Origin: JAGQPD01 sp020426865
GTDB lineage: Bacteria > Planctomycetota > Planctomycetia > Pirellulales > Pirellulaceae
NCBI GenBank assembly: GCA_041399065.1
Contig: JAWKTN010000013.1
Coordinates: 123,394 to 187,393, forward strand
Direction: 5' to 3'
DNA: 64,000 nt
Below, piece after piece: positions 25,721 to 36,600 of the stretch; within the stretch, counting starts at the first letter, position 1, and each line of letters begins with the position of its first letter. Below the pieces are notes generated by a model. It made no database searches, was not told where the DNA came from, and saw only the letters and a list, made by a program, of their open reading frames with translations. A program made the translations under genes and the position numbers.

Positions 25721-26279
25721 TTTGAGCTCAGGCGAAGTACAAGCATTGAATCCTTACACGTCACCATCACATTTCCTCACAAGAATTACTCTACAAACCT
25801 GTCCCAGCCAGGGTCCGTCGTTGCTATTCACAATACAAACCGTTTGGATCGCGACAGGTATCTCGCTTCACTTCCTAGCCATTGTATCAGCCTTCACGAT
25901 GGAAGCATCCGTTACTCGGCTGCTCACATCTGACGATTCCCACGCTACGGCAATTGTTGCATCTGTTCCAGTCGCGATCTGCTTTGCGATCGGAGTCGCC
26001 GTCGGCTGGTGGCGTCGATCATCGCGAGCCGTTTGCGTCGGAACAACTGTCCCCCTTTTTGGCTTAGCCGCATTTCTATGGATATCTGATTGTCTTTACG
26101 ACTTCGGCGAAGCCGACCAAGTATTCGGACACCTTGGTTTCGGGATAGTCATGGGTGGCACATGCGGGATGATTGCTTTTACGCTTCAGAACTCTTATAT
26201 GCGCATCGCATTTTCGATCATTCCCCAAATGTTGTTTGGAGCCGGCTATCTGACTGCGCTCCACTCCATGCAGCGCTGA
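25701..26279 (+). CDS. small multi-spanning membrane protein, second cassette of string A
   Basis: The frame is 192 residues from a GTG that lies inside the attC-like site. The true start is probably further in, because the first 40 residues are not membrane-like. Four to five hydrophobic segments are visible (LLFTIQTVWIATGISLHFLAI, AIVASVPVAICFAIGVAVGWW, AVCVGTTVPLFGLAAFLWI, LGFGIVMGGTCGMIAFTL, IAFSIIPQMLFGAGYL). No family recognised. No clear attC was found after it, so the cassette string may be broken here. Confidence 0.55.
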   Translation: MNRDVLPLSSGEVQALNPYTSPSHFLTRITLQTCPSQGPSLLFTIQTVWIATGISLHFLAIVSAFTMEASVTRLLTSDDSHATAIVASVPVAICFAIGVAVGWWRRSSRAVCVGTTVPLFGLAAFLWISDCLYDFGEADQVFGHLGFGIVMGGTCGMIAFTLQNSYMRIAFSIIPQMLFGAGYLTALHSMQR

Positions 26280-26453
26280 AGTAGAGTTACGGTACGTGTG
26301 CATATATCCGGCAGTACTTCGTCTGCTTGCATGTCGTTCACGCGTCCTGCGTGATGCCTGGCGTACTTTCGTAAAGCGCAAGCCGCTATTGCCGCTCGGC
26401 TCCGCTTGCCTCGATATGCCCCGATGGAGTATTATGGCAGTGGAGACAAGGCC

Positions 26454-26696
26454 ATGAGCAATAAACAACTTCTTGAACGCATCGCGTGTGACCCAAAGGT
26501 CATGGTCGGAAAACCAGTGATCAAGGGGACTCGATTGACCGTCGAATATGTCTTAAGCCTTCTGGCTCACGGTTCGTCCACGTCGGACATCCTCGACGAG
26601 TATGAAGGGCTCACACCGGAAGATATTCAAGCGTGCCTGCTCTTTGCGTCCCAATCATTGGCGAGCACGGCTTTTATGCCGCTGGAGTCGGCGTAA
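26454..26696 (+). CDS. DUF433 protein, probable antitoxin
   Basis: This 80-residue protein belongs to the DUF433/VapB45 type (IACDPKVMVGKPVIKGTRLTVEYVLSLLAHG, LTPEDIQACLLFA). Such proteins are usually the antitoxin partners of DUF5615 PIN-like proteins. Its stop TAA is directly followed by the start of the partner gene, so the two are translated together. ATG 26,454 fits the family N-terminus (GGAGACAAGG upstream). Confidence 0.85.
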   Translation: MSNKQLLERIACDPKVMVGKPVIKGTRLTVEYVLSLLAHGSSTSDILDEYEGLTPEDIQACLLFASQSLASTAFMPLESA

Positions 26697-27047
26697 GTGC
26701 GATTCCTTGTCGATGAATGTACCGGTCCAACCGTCGCACGCTGGCTGCGTGATCGATCCCATGAAGTCTTTTCAGTCTATGACGAAGCGAGGGGTGCAGC
26801 GGACGATGACATTCTCGACAGGGCATATTCAGAAAACTGGATTGTGATCACAAACGATAGAGATTTCGGCGAAAAGGTCTACCGCGACAAACGACCGCAT
26901 CACGGCGTCATTTTCCTGCGGCTACAAGATGAACGGGCAGCCTCGAAGATCAGCGCAATTGAGAAGCTTCTGGATGCACACGAAGAGCGACTTGCAGATG
27001 CATTCGTTGTTGTCACTGAAACACAGGTTCGATTTGGCCACGCGTGA
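26697..27047 (+). CDS. DUF5615 PIN-like protein, probable toxin
   Basis: This 116-residue protein starts with GTG immediately after the DUF433 stop. It shows the PIN-like acidic residues of DUF5615/Mut7-C type nucleases: RFLVDECTGP at the N-terminus and RGAADDDILDRAYSENWIVITNDRDFGEKV in the middle. With the DUF433 gene it forms a type II toxin-antitoxin pair, probably an RNase and its inhibitor. Activity is not proven by sequence. Confidence 0.85.
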   Translation: MRFLVDECTGPTVARWLRDRSHEVFSVYDEARGAADDDILDRAYSENWIVITNDRDFGEKVYRDKRPHHGVIFLRLQDERAASKISAIEKLLDAHEERLADAFVVVTETQVRFGHA

Positions 27048-27601
27048 GAACAGTGGCAGAACAATGCCATCCACGAGCGAACTGGAAATGGTCTGGAAAC
27101 GATCGGGCGGTTTTAAGATGGATCATCTTTCGCGCGTGCCGGGTGATGGCCAGCGTTCTGCCAAAGTTCCACGGATGTCCCCAGCCGTATCGCGACAACG
27201 CCGGAGGGCCACAACAACCTCTGCCGGTGGCGAAGCCACCGGTGACTTGCCCCCGCGCATCCCAGGCCCGGAGGTCCGACACAAAGGCGGCATAGCGAGT
27301 TGGCAATAGCCGCGAGTGTGTGCGCCTTGATGCAAATGGCAAGACGGGATTACCATTGTGACGTTCCTTGGCCCCCTCGCCGGCTTGCCCGGCAGGAGCC
27401 GCAGTTTGGTTGGCTAGCCGGCTCCGCACCTTCACCACCCCGGCCGATCGGAACGTCACAGTCTACTGCCTACTTGGCAGTGTCGGGGATACCGTCAACC
27501 CACCAGATTGATTCCACGGGGATTGCCCACATGCCGCGACCAACGGAGTCAGTGATCGAGTTTGGCACCCAGCCGCAGAGCAGTCCGCAATGCCCGGTTG
27601 T
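27048..27601. other. gene-free region
   Basis: About 550 bases with GC-rich inverted segments but no supported gene. Nothing recognisable. Confidence 0.4.
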
Positions 27602-27988
27602 TCAATCTTGCGCTACCCACGTATCCCAACCTGGGAGGTCCGTCAGATCGTGGTACCCATTTGAGATTTCGGTCGCCGCTTGGCATTCGTCAGTGTAGAA
27701 GTCGGTGCAATAAAAGCGACCGTTGAACTGGCAGAAATCGATGGGTGGGATAGCGAGTTTATGGTCGCGAACCAATTTGCATCGCGGCCTGTTGATGTGG
27801 TCGACCACTCGTGAGATCGTAGACTTGTTGCCGTGCAGTAAGGCAAGGTATTCGTGCGGGTTTTCGGAGGCGAGGACATCAGGGCAAAGATCGGCGGTTC
27901 GGGGCGACGACGCGAGAGCGTCAGTGCGAATGGCACGTTCGCACCAAGCTGCAGTTTGTCGTAGATGCAGCGCAGTAAGTTGGTTCAT
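27602..27988 (-). CDS. hypothetical protein
   Basis: A 128-residue frame from ATG 27,988 (a TTG three codons upstream is also possible). It is soluble, with a well-formed C-terminal part (IDFCQFNGRFYCTDFYTDECQAATEISNGYHDLTDLPGWDTWVAQ). I recognise no family. The codon pattern looks coding, but support is modest. Confidence 0.4.
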   Translation of the reverse strand: MNQLTALHLRQTAAWCERAIRTDALASSPRTADLCPDVLASENPHEYLALLHGNKSTISRVVDHINRPRCKLVRDHKLAIPPIDFCQFNGRFYCTDFYTDECQAATEISNGYHDLTDLPGWDTWVAQD

Positions 27989-28106
27989 TCGCGGCAAGAC
28001 ACCATCCAGGGCCTCTGGCTACGAGCTACCCTGGCGGGAACCTCCCCCGCTCGTCTTCAATCCACTTCCAGTCCGCACCTTCGCGGCTTTGTTCGGATCA
28101 CTTTCA

Positions 28107-28547
28107 TTAAGCAAGACCGATCAAGATAGTCGTTTCACACTTTGCTTCGTCCGCATTCCAGTGTTCATAGATCTCAAGATGGGGGTACTGTGGCTTCTCG
28201 CCGCGTTGCTCGAGTTCTTCCATCAACTGCCGCCAAATCGCTCCAAGGGTGGAATAGGGCCCAACATGTAGATACCTGACATAACGATCAAGCGAGACAC
28301 CTAACGTTTCAAGCGTACCAACGTCCGTGGTGGTTGGTTCTTTCAATTCGATGCCCGTGAAGATCATCGAGTCGGGCAAGTAAACCCAGTGATTGATTCC
28401 CGCAGTCTTGATACGTCGATCTTGAACCTCCTTCCACATCTTGTCCATGAGCGGCTTTGCCGAAGTGTGCACGATTCCATTTTTGATCGACCCTCGGTAA
28501 CCGAACAATGTCACCCGAAAGGGTACGGTCGAGACGTCAATATTCAT
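28107..28547 (-). CDS. GyrI-like small-molecule-binding domain protein
   Basis: This 146-residue protein is a stand-alone effector-binding domain of the GyrI/AraC-C-terminal type: IFTGIELKEPTT, YVRYLHVGPYSTLGAIWRQLMEELEQRG, YPHLEIYEHWN. Such proteins bind hydrophobic ligands or gyrase. It has no DNA-binding part. The gene lies next to an unrelated small gene in the same direction. Confidence 0.75.
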   Translation of the reverse strand: MNIDVSTVPFRVTLFGYRGSIKNGIVHTSAKPLMDKMWKEVQDRRIKTAGINHWVYLPDSMIFTGIELKEPTTTDVGTLETLGVSLDRYVRYLHVGPYSTLGAIWRQLMEELEQRGEKPQYPHLEIYEHWNADEAKCETTILIGLA

Positions 28548-28696
28548 GTGTTGATCCGAACGTTTTGTCGGCTAGCCAGGCGTGTGTGATCGATTCCATT
28601 GGAACAGACGGTCTCACAACCACCTCCGTCCACCAACTCAACTCGACTCCGCCGCGACACTACTCCGCGCTCATCGCGAAGTCAATTACCATCGGG

Positions 28697-29116
28697 TTAG
28701 GCAGTCACGCGCCGCATACGCACTCCTCTCGACAGAGCGAAAACGCTCCAATCAACATTTCGGCCGACAACTCGCAACGTGATCCGCCCCAGGTAGTCCG
28801 ATCGATCTAGGACACGCGACCAGTAGCGAGCAGCACTTCGAATCGGTCCGCCTGCCGCCAGTCGTCGTGCGAATGCGAAGAGGCAATCGCGATACTCAGC
28901 CGGCGGTGGTACCAAAGTGTGAGTGGCTTCGTTGATCACAGTAGCAAGACAGCCGTACCCACAATTCAGATCGAAAATTACCTCATCGGCGCCGTCAGCG
29001 GTCGCGAATTGCAGAACCGCAGCCCAAAACGCCCGGTACGATCGCTGGTCTTCCGAAAGCTCAATTGAGTCCCATGGAGGTCCAGGGTAATCGGCGAGTG
29101 TAAGTACGGTGGCCAT
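28697..29116 (-). CDS. hypothetical protein with strong ribosome-binding site
   Basis: This 139-residue protein is soluble, with no recognised family (MATVLTLADYPGPPWDSIELSED..., CGYGCLATVINEATH). AGGAGGT ends 6 bases before ATG 29,116, which makes it a likely real gene. A Tn3-type terminal repeat lies 20 bases upstream of the start. Confidence 0.6.
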   Translation of the reverse strand: MATVLTLADYPGPPWDSIELSEDQRSYRAFWAAVLQFATADGADEVIFDLNCGYGCLATVINEATHTLVPPPAEYRDCLFAFARRLAAGGPIRSAARYWSRVLDRSDYLGRITLRVVGRNVDWSVFALSRGVRMRRVTA

Positions 29117-29135
29117 CTGGACCTCCTAAAAAACG

Positions 29136-30056
29136 GGTGTTTCTACACAAAGGTACGTAAACCGTAATAGAAATAGCCATTGGGGGGGGTAGGGGCACTT
29201 TAGATCACAAGAACCGGGATTTGCGTTCGGGAGCCCTGGTTCCGGGGTCGACGTGTGCCGCTGCAATAGACCGTGTGAACCTTGTCGCGAATCCGGTAGA
29301 ATCTACGCTTGGCCGTTCGGATGAATCCGATCAACAGTGCTGGCGGCTCATGCGGTGTGAATGTGGAAAGTCGTTAGGGCGCCGGTCCACAGTCGCGTAG
29401 CTTAGCTTATGTGATGGGTGATTTCCATGCCGCGCATGCGGATTCTCACGCCTACCGAGCAGGCCCAGTTCGACGAGCCGCCGGATTTCAGCAGCGTGGA
29501 GCGAAAGCGGTTCTTCGACATCACGCCGAGAGTCCGTGAAATTCTTCACTCCCTACGGTCCCCAGAGAATCAGGTTGGCTTCGTAGTGACCTTGGGATAC
29601 TTCAAGGCGACGAAACGTTTCTTCGCCCGGCAATTCCGCTCCACGGATATCGAGTATGTCTCTCGTTATCTGGGATTTCTTCCGCAACTCCTCGATGCCG
29701 ACAGCAAATCGCCGAGGCCTGCAAACGCCTGATCAAGAACGCGATCGTCTGCTGGAACTACGTCTACGCAACACAGCTCATTGCCAGCGAGTCGAATCCA
29801 GAACGTCGCCAAGAGCTACTGGAAATCTTCCGTCGAGGCTCTCTGACCACCTGGCAGCACATTAACCTCCATGGTGAATACGACTTCTCCGACGAAAAGA
29901 TGGAAGATTCGGTGGGGCTGAAGACTCCCAAAAACCTCGAGTTGAGCGCGGATTGAAAATGGGGGGCCGCAATACGCCGAAAATGCCGACTCACCAACGA
30001 CTTACGTCAATTCCTATTACGGTTTACGTACCTTTGTGTAGAAACACCCAACCAAT
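29136..30056. mobile_element. deletion derivative of a Tn3-family transposon with inverted ends
   Basis: About 37-40 bases at each end are inverted copies: left GGGTGTTTCTACACAAAGGT (29,138) continuing ACGTAAACCGTAATAG, right its reverse complement ending near 30,053. Inside is only a tnpA gene reduced to its two ends. The ends therefore survive while the middle of the element, including most of the transposase, is gone. A related single end lies at 45,925. Confidence 0.75.
29427..29956 (+). pseudogene. tnpA: Tn3-family transposase, internally deleted (N-terminus joined to C-terminus)
   Basis: The first 95 codons (RILTPTEQAQFDEPPDF, YFKATKRFFARQF) match the DUF4158 N-terminal domain of Tn3 transposases. 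At about 29,710 the reading changes frame and continues with the extreme C-terminus: CKRLIKNAIVCWNYVY, FRRGSLTTWQHINLHGEYDF. In an intact protein about 800 residues lie between these parts, including the DDE catalytic residues. It cannot be active, but the element could be moved in trans. Confidence 0.85.
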
Positions 30057-30111
30057 GGCGCAACCTGTCGTCAGAACAGGCACACGCCTAGCACTCATAC
30101 CAGCTTCATCC

Positions 30112-30759
30112 ATGCAACTCCTCCATGCAATATTTGCCGCTGCCGCGATTATTCTTGTCACCACGCTGTCAAACGCCGCACTTTTGACTCCCGATGATTT
30201 TATCATTGCTGTTGACTTAGACGGCGACAGTGCTGAGAACGACTTTCTCAATGGATTGGATGAAGACATCACAAATGCAATTGACGGCACCCTGGACCTT
30301 TATCTCAATTTTGGAGGTACGAATTCTGGGTTCATCGTCACGCCTTCGCTTGGGCCGACCGTGGTTACATCGTTCCAGATTACAACTGCCGTGGATGTGC
30401 CCGAGCGAGACCCCACGAGTTGGTCTTTATTCGGAACAAACGAACCGATTGCAAGTCTCAATGACAGTGATGGCGGGTCGGAAAGTTGGTCGTTCATCGA
30501 CGCTGGATCGATCTCGCTGCCCGCTGCTCGTGATTCTCTAGGACCAGTTGTTCATGTCAACAACGTGGTCCCATATGCGTCGTATCGCATGACTTTCCCT
30601 ACCCTCAAAGATAGCAACACGACTATTATGCACTTTGCCGAGATCCAGTTCGACGGAACTCCCACTCCTCTGCTACCGGAACCCTCGTTTGTATCCATGT
30701 CATCCGTGTGTGGTCTAGCGTTTGCGAGTGCCCGCAGGCGACCAAGGCGCAGAGTTTGA
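30112..30759 (+). CDS. PEP-CTERM secreted protein
   Basis: This 215-residue protein has a signal peptide (MQLLHAIFAAAAIILVTTLSNA) and a beta-rich mature region. The C-terminus is a PEP-CTERM sorting tail: LLPEPSFV, hydrophobic stretch, then RRRPRRRV. An archaeo/exosortase would cut and anchor or export it. An in-frame ATG at 30,055 is immediately outside the Tn3 end, but only the later start gives a normal signal peptide. It lies directly beside the Tn3 remnant. Confidence 0.75.
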   Translation: MQLLHAIFAAAAIILVTTLSNAALLTPDDFIIAVDLDGDSAENDFLNGLDEDITNAIDGTLDLYLNFGGTNSGFIVTPSLGPTVVTSFQITTAVDVPERDPTSWSLFGTNEPIASLNDSDGGSESWSFIDAGSISLPAARDSLGPVVHVNNVVPYASYRMTFPTLKDSNTTIMHFAEIQFDGTPTPLLPEPSFVSMSSVCGLAFASARRRPRRRV

Positions 30760-31536
30760 GTTTCAGCTCATTCATGGCACATAGATCGAATGCGGGTTTC
30801 GCTGGCTTCGACTTGCAACGATTAGCTTTTCTCGCGGGTCATCCAACCAAGCGTAGCGACTAGATTCGTGCGAAGATTTACGCCAAGTACGCATCGACCC
30901 TTTCTCGACTTTCGGTTGTTCGTCAGACTGATTCAAATCCAGGAGATTTCGACAACAGTCCATCTACCAACTGGCGAGAATACCGATAAAGGAACGGTTC
31001 TGTGGCCCAAACGAGGGGCATCCGTGTCAACGGTGTTTTGCTCACGATCTAGAAATATCTCCGTTTCTGACAGTCGGTTGGCTGATGTTTTCACACACGA
31101 CAGTGATTTGGTGTCCCTGGACTGCTCGTAACGACTCCAAAAATCGCATCTCGATGTTTGGGTCATTGGCGACCCGAGAGCATAAGGCGGCGAATCTGGA
31201 AATGTCTTGACACCAATCCGCACCTAACGGCAATTATCAGACGTTGCGCACGGTCATGCGGCGCTTCCAGGGCCGCCATCGCCAGAAACATGCGCGTGTC
31301 CGCAACGGCTTTTAACATTTCATTTCATTCGCACTCGGAAGCTGGGCTCGGAGGCCCAAAAAAGGGCCACAAGCGAGCTTGGAGCATATTCTTACGCGAA
31401 CGTGCTCCGTACCCTTCTTTAGGTCATATTGTCCGTAGAGTACGACATTGTCCCACTCGATTGGGCTGTTGTGCGTTAAAACCCCGGGGGTCCACTTCAG
31501 AATCCCCTGCCTAAACTGCGAAGATTTGGACGCCAA
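30760..31536. other. gene-free region
   Basis: About 780 bases. Minus-strand pieces (for example ADWCQDISRFAALCSRVANDPNIEMRF, near 31,160-31,220) look like a decayed protein gene, but I cannot identify it. No intact gene. Confidence 0.35.
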
Positions 31537-32241
31537 TCAAGTTGACGAGGGTAAACAATCTGGCTGGCAGACCGCGGCTGCTAACCGCTTGGCCAGTTCT
31601 GGGCGGTTACTGGAGCTCTTTCCTTTTGAGCCCTGCGGAGGATCTTCTAGTCCTGCGGGACCGGATTCTTCAAACCGCTTCCGCCAGGCGTACAACGTAT
31701 GTGTCGAAACACCGACCAGCGACGCGAAATCCGCAGCGGGCAGACCGCTCCGCCGCCACGTGTCCAGCAGCAATAGCCGTTGCTCGGGCCGAAACGTGCC
31801 TCGTGACGTGCGGCTGACGGCGTTGACCGAGGCAACTTGCTTCGTCTTGCCCCCGACCGCGGTCCCCCCGCGAGGTGGCGCCAGCCGAGGGGCCACGGGC
31901 ATCGGATCATTGGCAACCTCACCTTCATCGAGCGAATCATTTCGCCAGACGATCCCATCGACGACGAGTTCATCCGATCACACTTTGATAGCACTGCCAT
32001 CATCGTTCGCCGCAGACGCCACCGATTGCGCGGGCTCGGCAGACACTGCCAGCAACACGGAATCGTCGTCACTGCCTGCTGCCACGGACACATCGTCACC
32101 AACGGAAACGTCTGCATCGCCTGGCAACACCCCGCCCAATGGGGCCAAAACGGACAATTCCCTCGATCGAGCATGGCCCTGATCAACTCGGCCCGAATCC
32201 CCCAAAGCTCCCTGTTTGAAAAATCGTGGTAACATCACCAA
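31537..32241 (-). pseudogene. truncated IS transposase (HTH/leucine-zipper part), with internal stop
   Basis: From 31,902 the frame gives FRPEQRLLLLDTWRRSGLPA / ADFASLVGVSTHTLYAWRKR, the N-terminal HTH of an IS3/IS481-type transposase. It stops before any DDE catalytic domain. A 5' extension up to 32,241 is in the same frame but has a TGA in GSAIKV-stop-SDELV near 31,978. The gene is broken at both ends. Confidence 0.6.
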
Positions 32242-32333
32242 CTCCTTCCGGCGGCAACTACCGCCAAAACGAGAAGGACATTACTCCACCGTTTTCATAA
32301 CCCTAAGCGGACATCTTTTGCGGAAGTACGACA

Positions 32334-32625
32334 TCCGCGAAGGGCGACCGAGAAACAGCGACACTGGATTTGGCTGACCTGCAAACGCAACTAGAACCAC
32401 ACGCAGCGGACGCCGAGTACTTTCAAGCTCTCGAATCGAGTTCGCTTAAGTTACAAAATCGCGTCTCCGAAATCATAAAGGTCGTTGAGTTTCACGGCAG
32501 TGACACGTTATGGATGCAGGCCATCAGCCATTACAAAGAAAAAGATGGAGCGATCGTTTCATCGGCTCCGGCGGACTTTCTCGATCCCGACGAAAGAAAA
32601 ACAGTCGTACGGTTGCTGCCGAAAC
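32334..32625 (+). pseudogene. middle fragment of a Tn3-family transposase
   Basis: Residues LQNRVSEIIKVVEFHGSDTL and AISHYKEKDGAIVSSAPADFL match the central part of Tn3 TnpA, upstream of the catalytic domain. Homology ends near KTVV, where the 3' end of the minus-strand LRR gene begins. It is only a fragment, with neither end of the transposase. Confidence 0.6.
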
Positions 32626-32627
32626 CC

Positions 32628-33668
32628 CTAGTTTTGAGCTCCGTTCCGCAACTCCTCAAAGAATTTTTCGCTCCTTCGTTGAAACTTTGGGTTAATCACG
32701 ACATTTGGGCTCCGGGTCGCCATTGATAGGATACCAGATTCATCAACACCGCTACGTCGCACACTAAGAACCTTCAGCGAATTGCATCCAGAGGCCTTCT
32801 CTATCGTTGCATTTGTCACCCCCGTGCCATCTGCAAACAACTCTTGAATGCGACCATTCGTTAGAATGGGTTCCACGTCCGAATCATCTACGCTGGTATC
32901 GGAAATGTCCACTAGAGTGAGGTGCCGATGAACGGACATTGCCGCAACCGCGTTCGTTGAGATCTTCGTGCCGTGAACACAAATGAATCTCAAACGAGCT
33001 AGTTTACCCACTAGCCTAGCGACTGACTCGTCGTCGACATTGCACCCCCCAAGACTCACGCTCTCCAATGCCTGAGCCTCTTCTAGAATTCGCAAACCGT
33101 TGCTGGAAACAAGCGTATCGGAGAGATCGAGGTGCCTTAGTTCTTTCAATCTCACTAACGACGACATAGCACTATCATCAATCTCACACCCTCCTAATTC
33201 CCAGCAAACTACTTTCGGGTGCCTTTCGCATAACCGTATCACTTGTTGGCTGTTGATCGGCGTATATTGACAGGATACCGAGCGAACGTTCTCAAGCGAA
33301 GCAATATCACTTATTACCATTTCAAACGAGTATTGCTCTGTAGTTTTTAGCTCTTTTGATCGCCGAATGACCTGCTGCGACTGATCTGACAAATGTTTAT
33401 CTTCCGACGTAGACATGTAGAGCCTGTCTTTACTATCCAGATAGGGAGTCCGAACAAAGGATGGTACAACTACAGCCACTCCATTATCATCTTCGCTGAG
33501 AATATTCCCTTCCGGATACCTAGATGAAAACGCAAAGAAAGTCTTTGTCGTAATCTCCACACCAGCGTCAATCAACCGCTGCGCGTTGGAATCGTCGGCT
33601 TTGCTGACCGAAATTGGTGGTATTGCCACGAATGATGCCACAACCCACATCACCCTAAAGTTTGCCAT
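32628..33668 (-). CDS. exported leucine-rich-repeat protein, downstream partner of the Rhs gene
   Basis: This 346-residue protein has a signal peptide (MANFRVMWVVASFVAIPPIS) and, from about 160, repeats of the LRR type (LRHLDLSDTLVSSNGLRIL, LESVSLGGCNVDDESVARL). ATG 33,668 has GGAGGT 7 bases upstream, and that ribosome-binding site overlaps the stop codon of the Rhs gene. The tight coupling suggests the two products work together. Since genes directly downstream of Rhs genes often encode the cognate immunity protein, this one is a candidate, but it is larger than usual and exported. Confidence 0.7.
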   Translation of the reverse strand: MANFRVMWVVASFVAIPPISVSKADDSNAQRLIDAGVEITTKTFFAFSSRYPEGNILSEDDNGVAVVVPSFVRTPYLDSKDRLYMSTSEDKHLSDQSQQVIRRSKELKTTEQYSFEMVISDIASLENVRSVSCQYTPINSQQVIRLCERHPKVVCWELGGCEIDDSAMSSLVRLKELRHLDLSDTLVSSNGLRILEEAQALESVSLGGCNVDDESVARLVGKLARLRFICVHGTKISTNAVAAMSVHRHLTLVDISDTSVDDSDVEPILTNGRIQELFADGTGVTNATIEKASGCNSLKVLSVRRSGVDESGILSMATRSPNVVINPKFQRRSEKFFEELRNGAQN

Positions 33669-33673
33669 CTCGC

Positions 33674-36600
33674 CTACCTCCATTGAAAAGGAATATCAAA
33701 AACCCGGTGTGGCACATCTACGGGCCCGCCATTGCTGCTACAAAAACTTCCGACAGATGTAATCAAGCACTCAAACGAGTCCGGCAATAAGTCTATGAAA
33801 AGATCTATACACTCACAATTGCAGAAACGTTTGTCGAACCGAATGTAAATCTCATCAAAACGCGCTCCTGGCATCCGAACGGAACCGAAGTAAGCACTAA
33901 ACTCGTCTCTTGTTAGTTGCAATGCTGTTTGCGGTCTCAAATTGTCGTGTAACACATTGCCGTCGGCATTGAGACCGTTGAATGCAATGTACCTGATGGA
34001 ATGTACTATCGTCAAACAATGGCGTTGAAGGTTTGCCGGGAATACAACAAGGCTGGACTCATCAATATAAGACAATCCATCAGTGTTGGCAATTCTAGCA
34101 ATGTCAAAAACGTCCCTTTGGTATATGAAGGACTCAGCCCATGTACAATCCGGCTTCAAAAAACTCAAGTGATCATAAGCTAGAAATACTACCTGTGTTG
34201 ATCTGGCGCCGATCGCTGGAATCGTGCTTGGATGGAAATACCATCGGTAATGGGCTTTGAAGTCTGTGACATTTGCTCGTAAGAAGTCAATCTCTTTTAT
34301 TTGAACGGCCCAGAGACCGAATGGATCAACATTGTGCAATGGTGACCCAGAAGCATATGAATAACTATTTCTATCGGTCCCGTTATTCACAAGAGGATCT
34401 TTGGAAACGAACATGCCGAGTTGAGCATGGTAGTGCCGATTCCGGAAATAGTACAGCCCCGATTCACTATCGAATCGTCGCGTGGTGAACAGATAGGGAT
34501 TCGCCACGTCGCTCAAGTTATTGGCGTCGGGCGTGAAATCATCGTCAAGTATCTTAGCCTCGCCATACGGATAGTAGCTATACCGTTCAAGCACTGTGCC
34601 GCTGTCGTCGACGATCGCCACCATATTCCAATTCGCGTCCTGGATGCCGTAGAAACGTGTTTCCAGTGACCCATTGCTGTCCAAATCCGAGTCGCCAAGC
34701 ACCAAGTCGTCAACATATCGAGAACCCCACACGTATTGTACCCGAGCGCTACTGCTCGTGCCAACTCGCTCCTCCAAACACTGCCACCGATCCGTGTAAT
34801 AAAAATGTCTCGTCTCCGAAGTCACCTTCACGATGCGGCGATTTACGGCATCGTACTGATACGTCCCCGCATCACTCCACGAGCCTGGCGTACCGCTCGT
34901 ATAGTCTCGTTCTTCAACTTTTACGAGCCGATTCCAAGCATCCCACGTGTAGCGGTGTTCGGTCCCATCCGTGCTGCTTTCAGCACCCGGTTTTGGACCA
35001 GTCGCCATGTTGCCAGCGACATCGAACGTCGGATCCAGCCAATTCGCACCCGTAGTAGCGCTAATTGCCGTAATCTCGTTTGCCTTATTGGCAGTTCGAG
35101 ACTGATTAAGCGTTGTCGATCCACTTGCCTTTTCCACGTATCCGCTCCAGTTCCCGAGCGGGTCAAGCGTCCAGTCGGCTTCCTCGCTTGGCGTCCCAGA
35201 AATCCCTGACGTCCCATAGTCCCCTCGGTCAAACCCGATGAGACGGTTGACATCGTCGTACGTGTACGCCTCGTCAAGGTTCTCACTCTCACACGCCGCT
35301 GCCACGTCAAGCTTGTAAAGCCGATTGCTCGCTCGGTCGTATCCGTACTGAAGATGAACGAGGTCTGTTGTGGGACACGATGAACTGCTGTAGGCAGTTT
35401 TCACCCAAAGCAGATCAATTGTCCTTCCAAACCGGTCCCACATCGCATAGCTATTGTCACTATCGATGTCGGCTCCTAAAAAGACGTCGGCTTCCTCGTA
35501 GTGCACCTTCGCAAACACTTGAAGTCCCAGATAATCGTAACTCACGAGAACTTGCCCTGGGCTTCCGCTACTATCTTCCTGAATCGCATCCAGCCGCGCG
35601 ATACTGTCTGCGATACTTCCAGAGGACCCGTATGTGTAATGCACCTTTCTTCCGTTTGGATAGGTGATCATCGTTGGACGCATCCCCTTGGTAAGTTCCC
35701 CACCACCATCGCTTGACTCGTCATAGATGTAGGTCACATACGGAGTGCTTCCGTCCTTTATCCCCTCGTGCTCCTGGTACTCTTTGGTAAGTAGATTAAG
35801 TCCGTTGTATTCGCGCACGATTTGATTCACGATGTTTGTGCTAAGCGTTTGCGTTGCGTGGTCATAGCTTGTGACCTTTTCCACGTTGCCGCGTACATCG
35901 TACACAGTTTCAATGCGAAGTACTGCGTTGTCCACACCGGAGCCAACCGTTGTGATCTTGTCGCGAAGCAATCTTCCAAGCTTGTCATATTCGTACGTGT
36001 GGACGGTCCCGTTGTGGTCCTTTTTCTCAATCACCTCCCCAGCACGGTTGTACTTGTACTCCACCCGGTCATAGATGCCGTCGGTACCATTGCTTGTGAG
36101 GCTTGTTGGATCATCCGAGTCGGGATAGATTTCTGCGCGCAGCAGGTCGTTTCGATAGATGACAGGTGTGATGCCACCAGTAGCAGTCCCGTAGACATAG
36201 GTCGTCACTTGGTCATCGCTCGATGACTTTTGTTTCGCGGTCAACGTCGCGACCTTTCCATCCACCGTGTACGTGGTCTCCACCGTGATATCTTCGTCGT
36301 TTCCACCCGTGGTTGGGTCACCATCCGTGTAGTTCTGAATCGCCTTAGTCACACGTCCCGCGTCGTCAAAGGTCGTTCGATCCTCCCTGTCTTTCGGGTC
36401 AATCGACTTCCACGCCATGCCAGCGTCATCATATTCTGTTTCAGAGACGAGCACCGTGTCACTTCTCGATGGGACCGTTCCGGAACGGGTAAACGATGTG
36501 CTATCGCTTCCTTGATTGCCGTAGGCAGCAACTGCCATCTGTCGCCCAACACCATCTGGGTAAACCGCCGTGTAGTTTACTCGGGCACTCGTTCCAGCGG

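Noticed and set aside
26280..26453. attC site after the second cassette of string A
   Set aside because: There is a short GCGCT/AGCGC palindrome inside the gene end, but no paired GAAC/GTTC boxes at the right spacing.
28508..28810. Plus-strand frame opposite the GyrI-like and hypothetical genes
   Set aside because: It is a shadow of the minus-strand genes, low in complexity and without a start signal.
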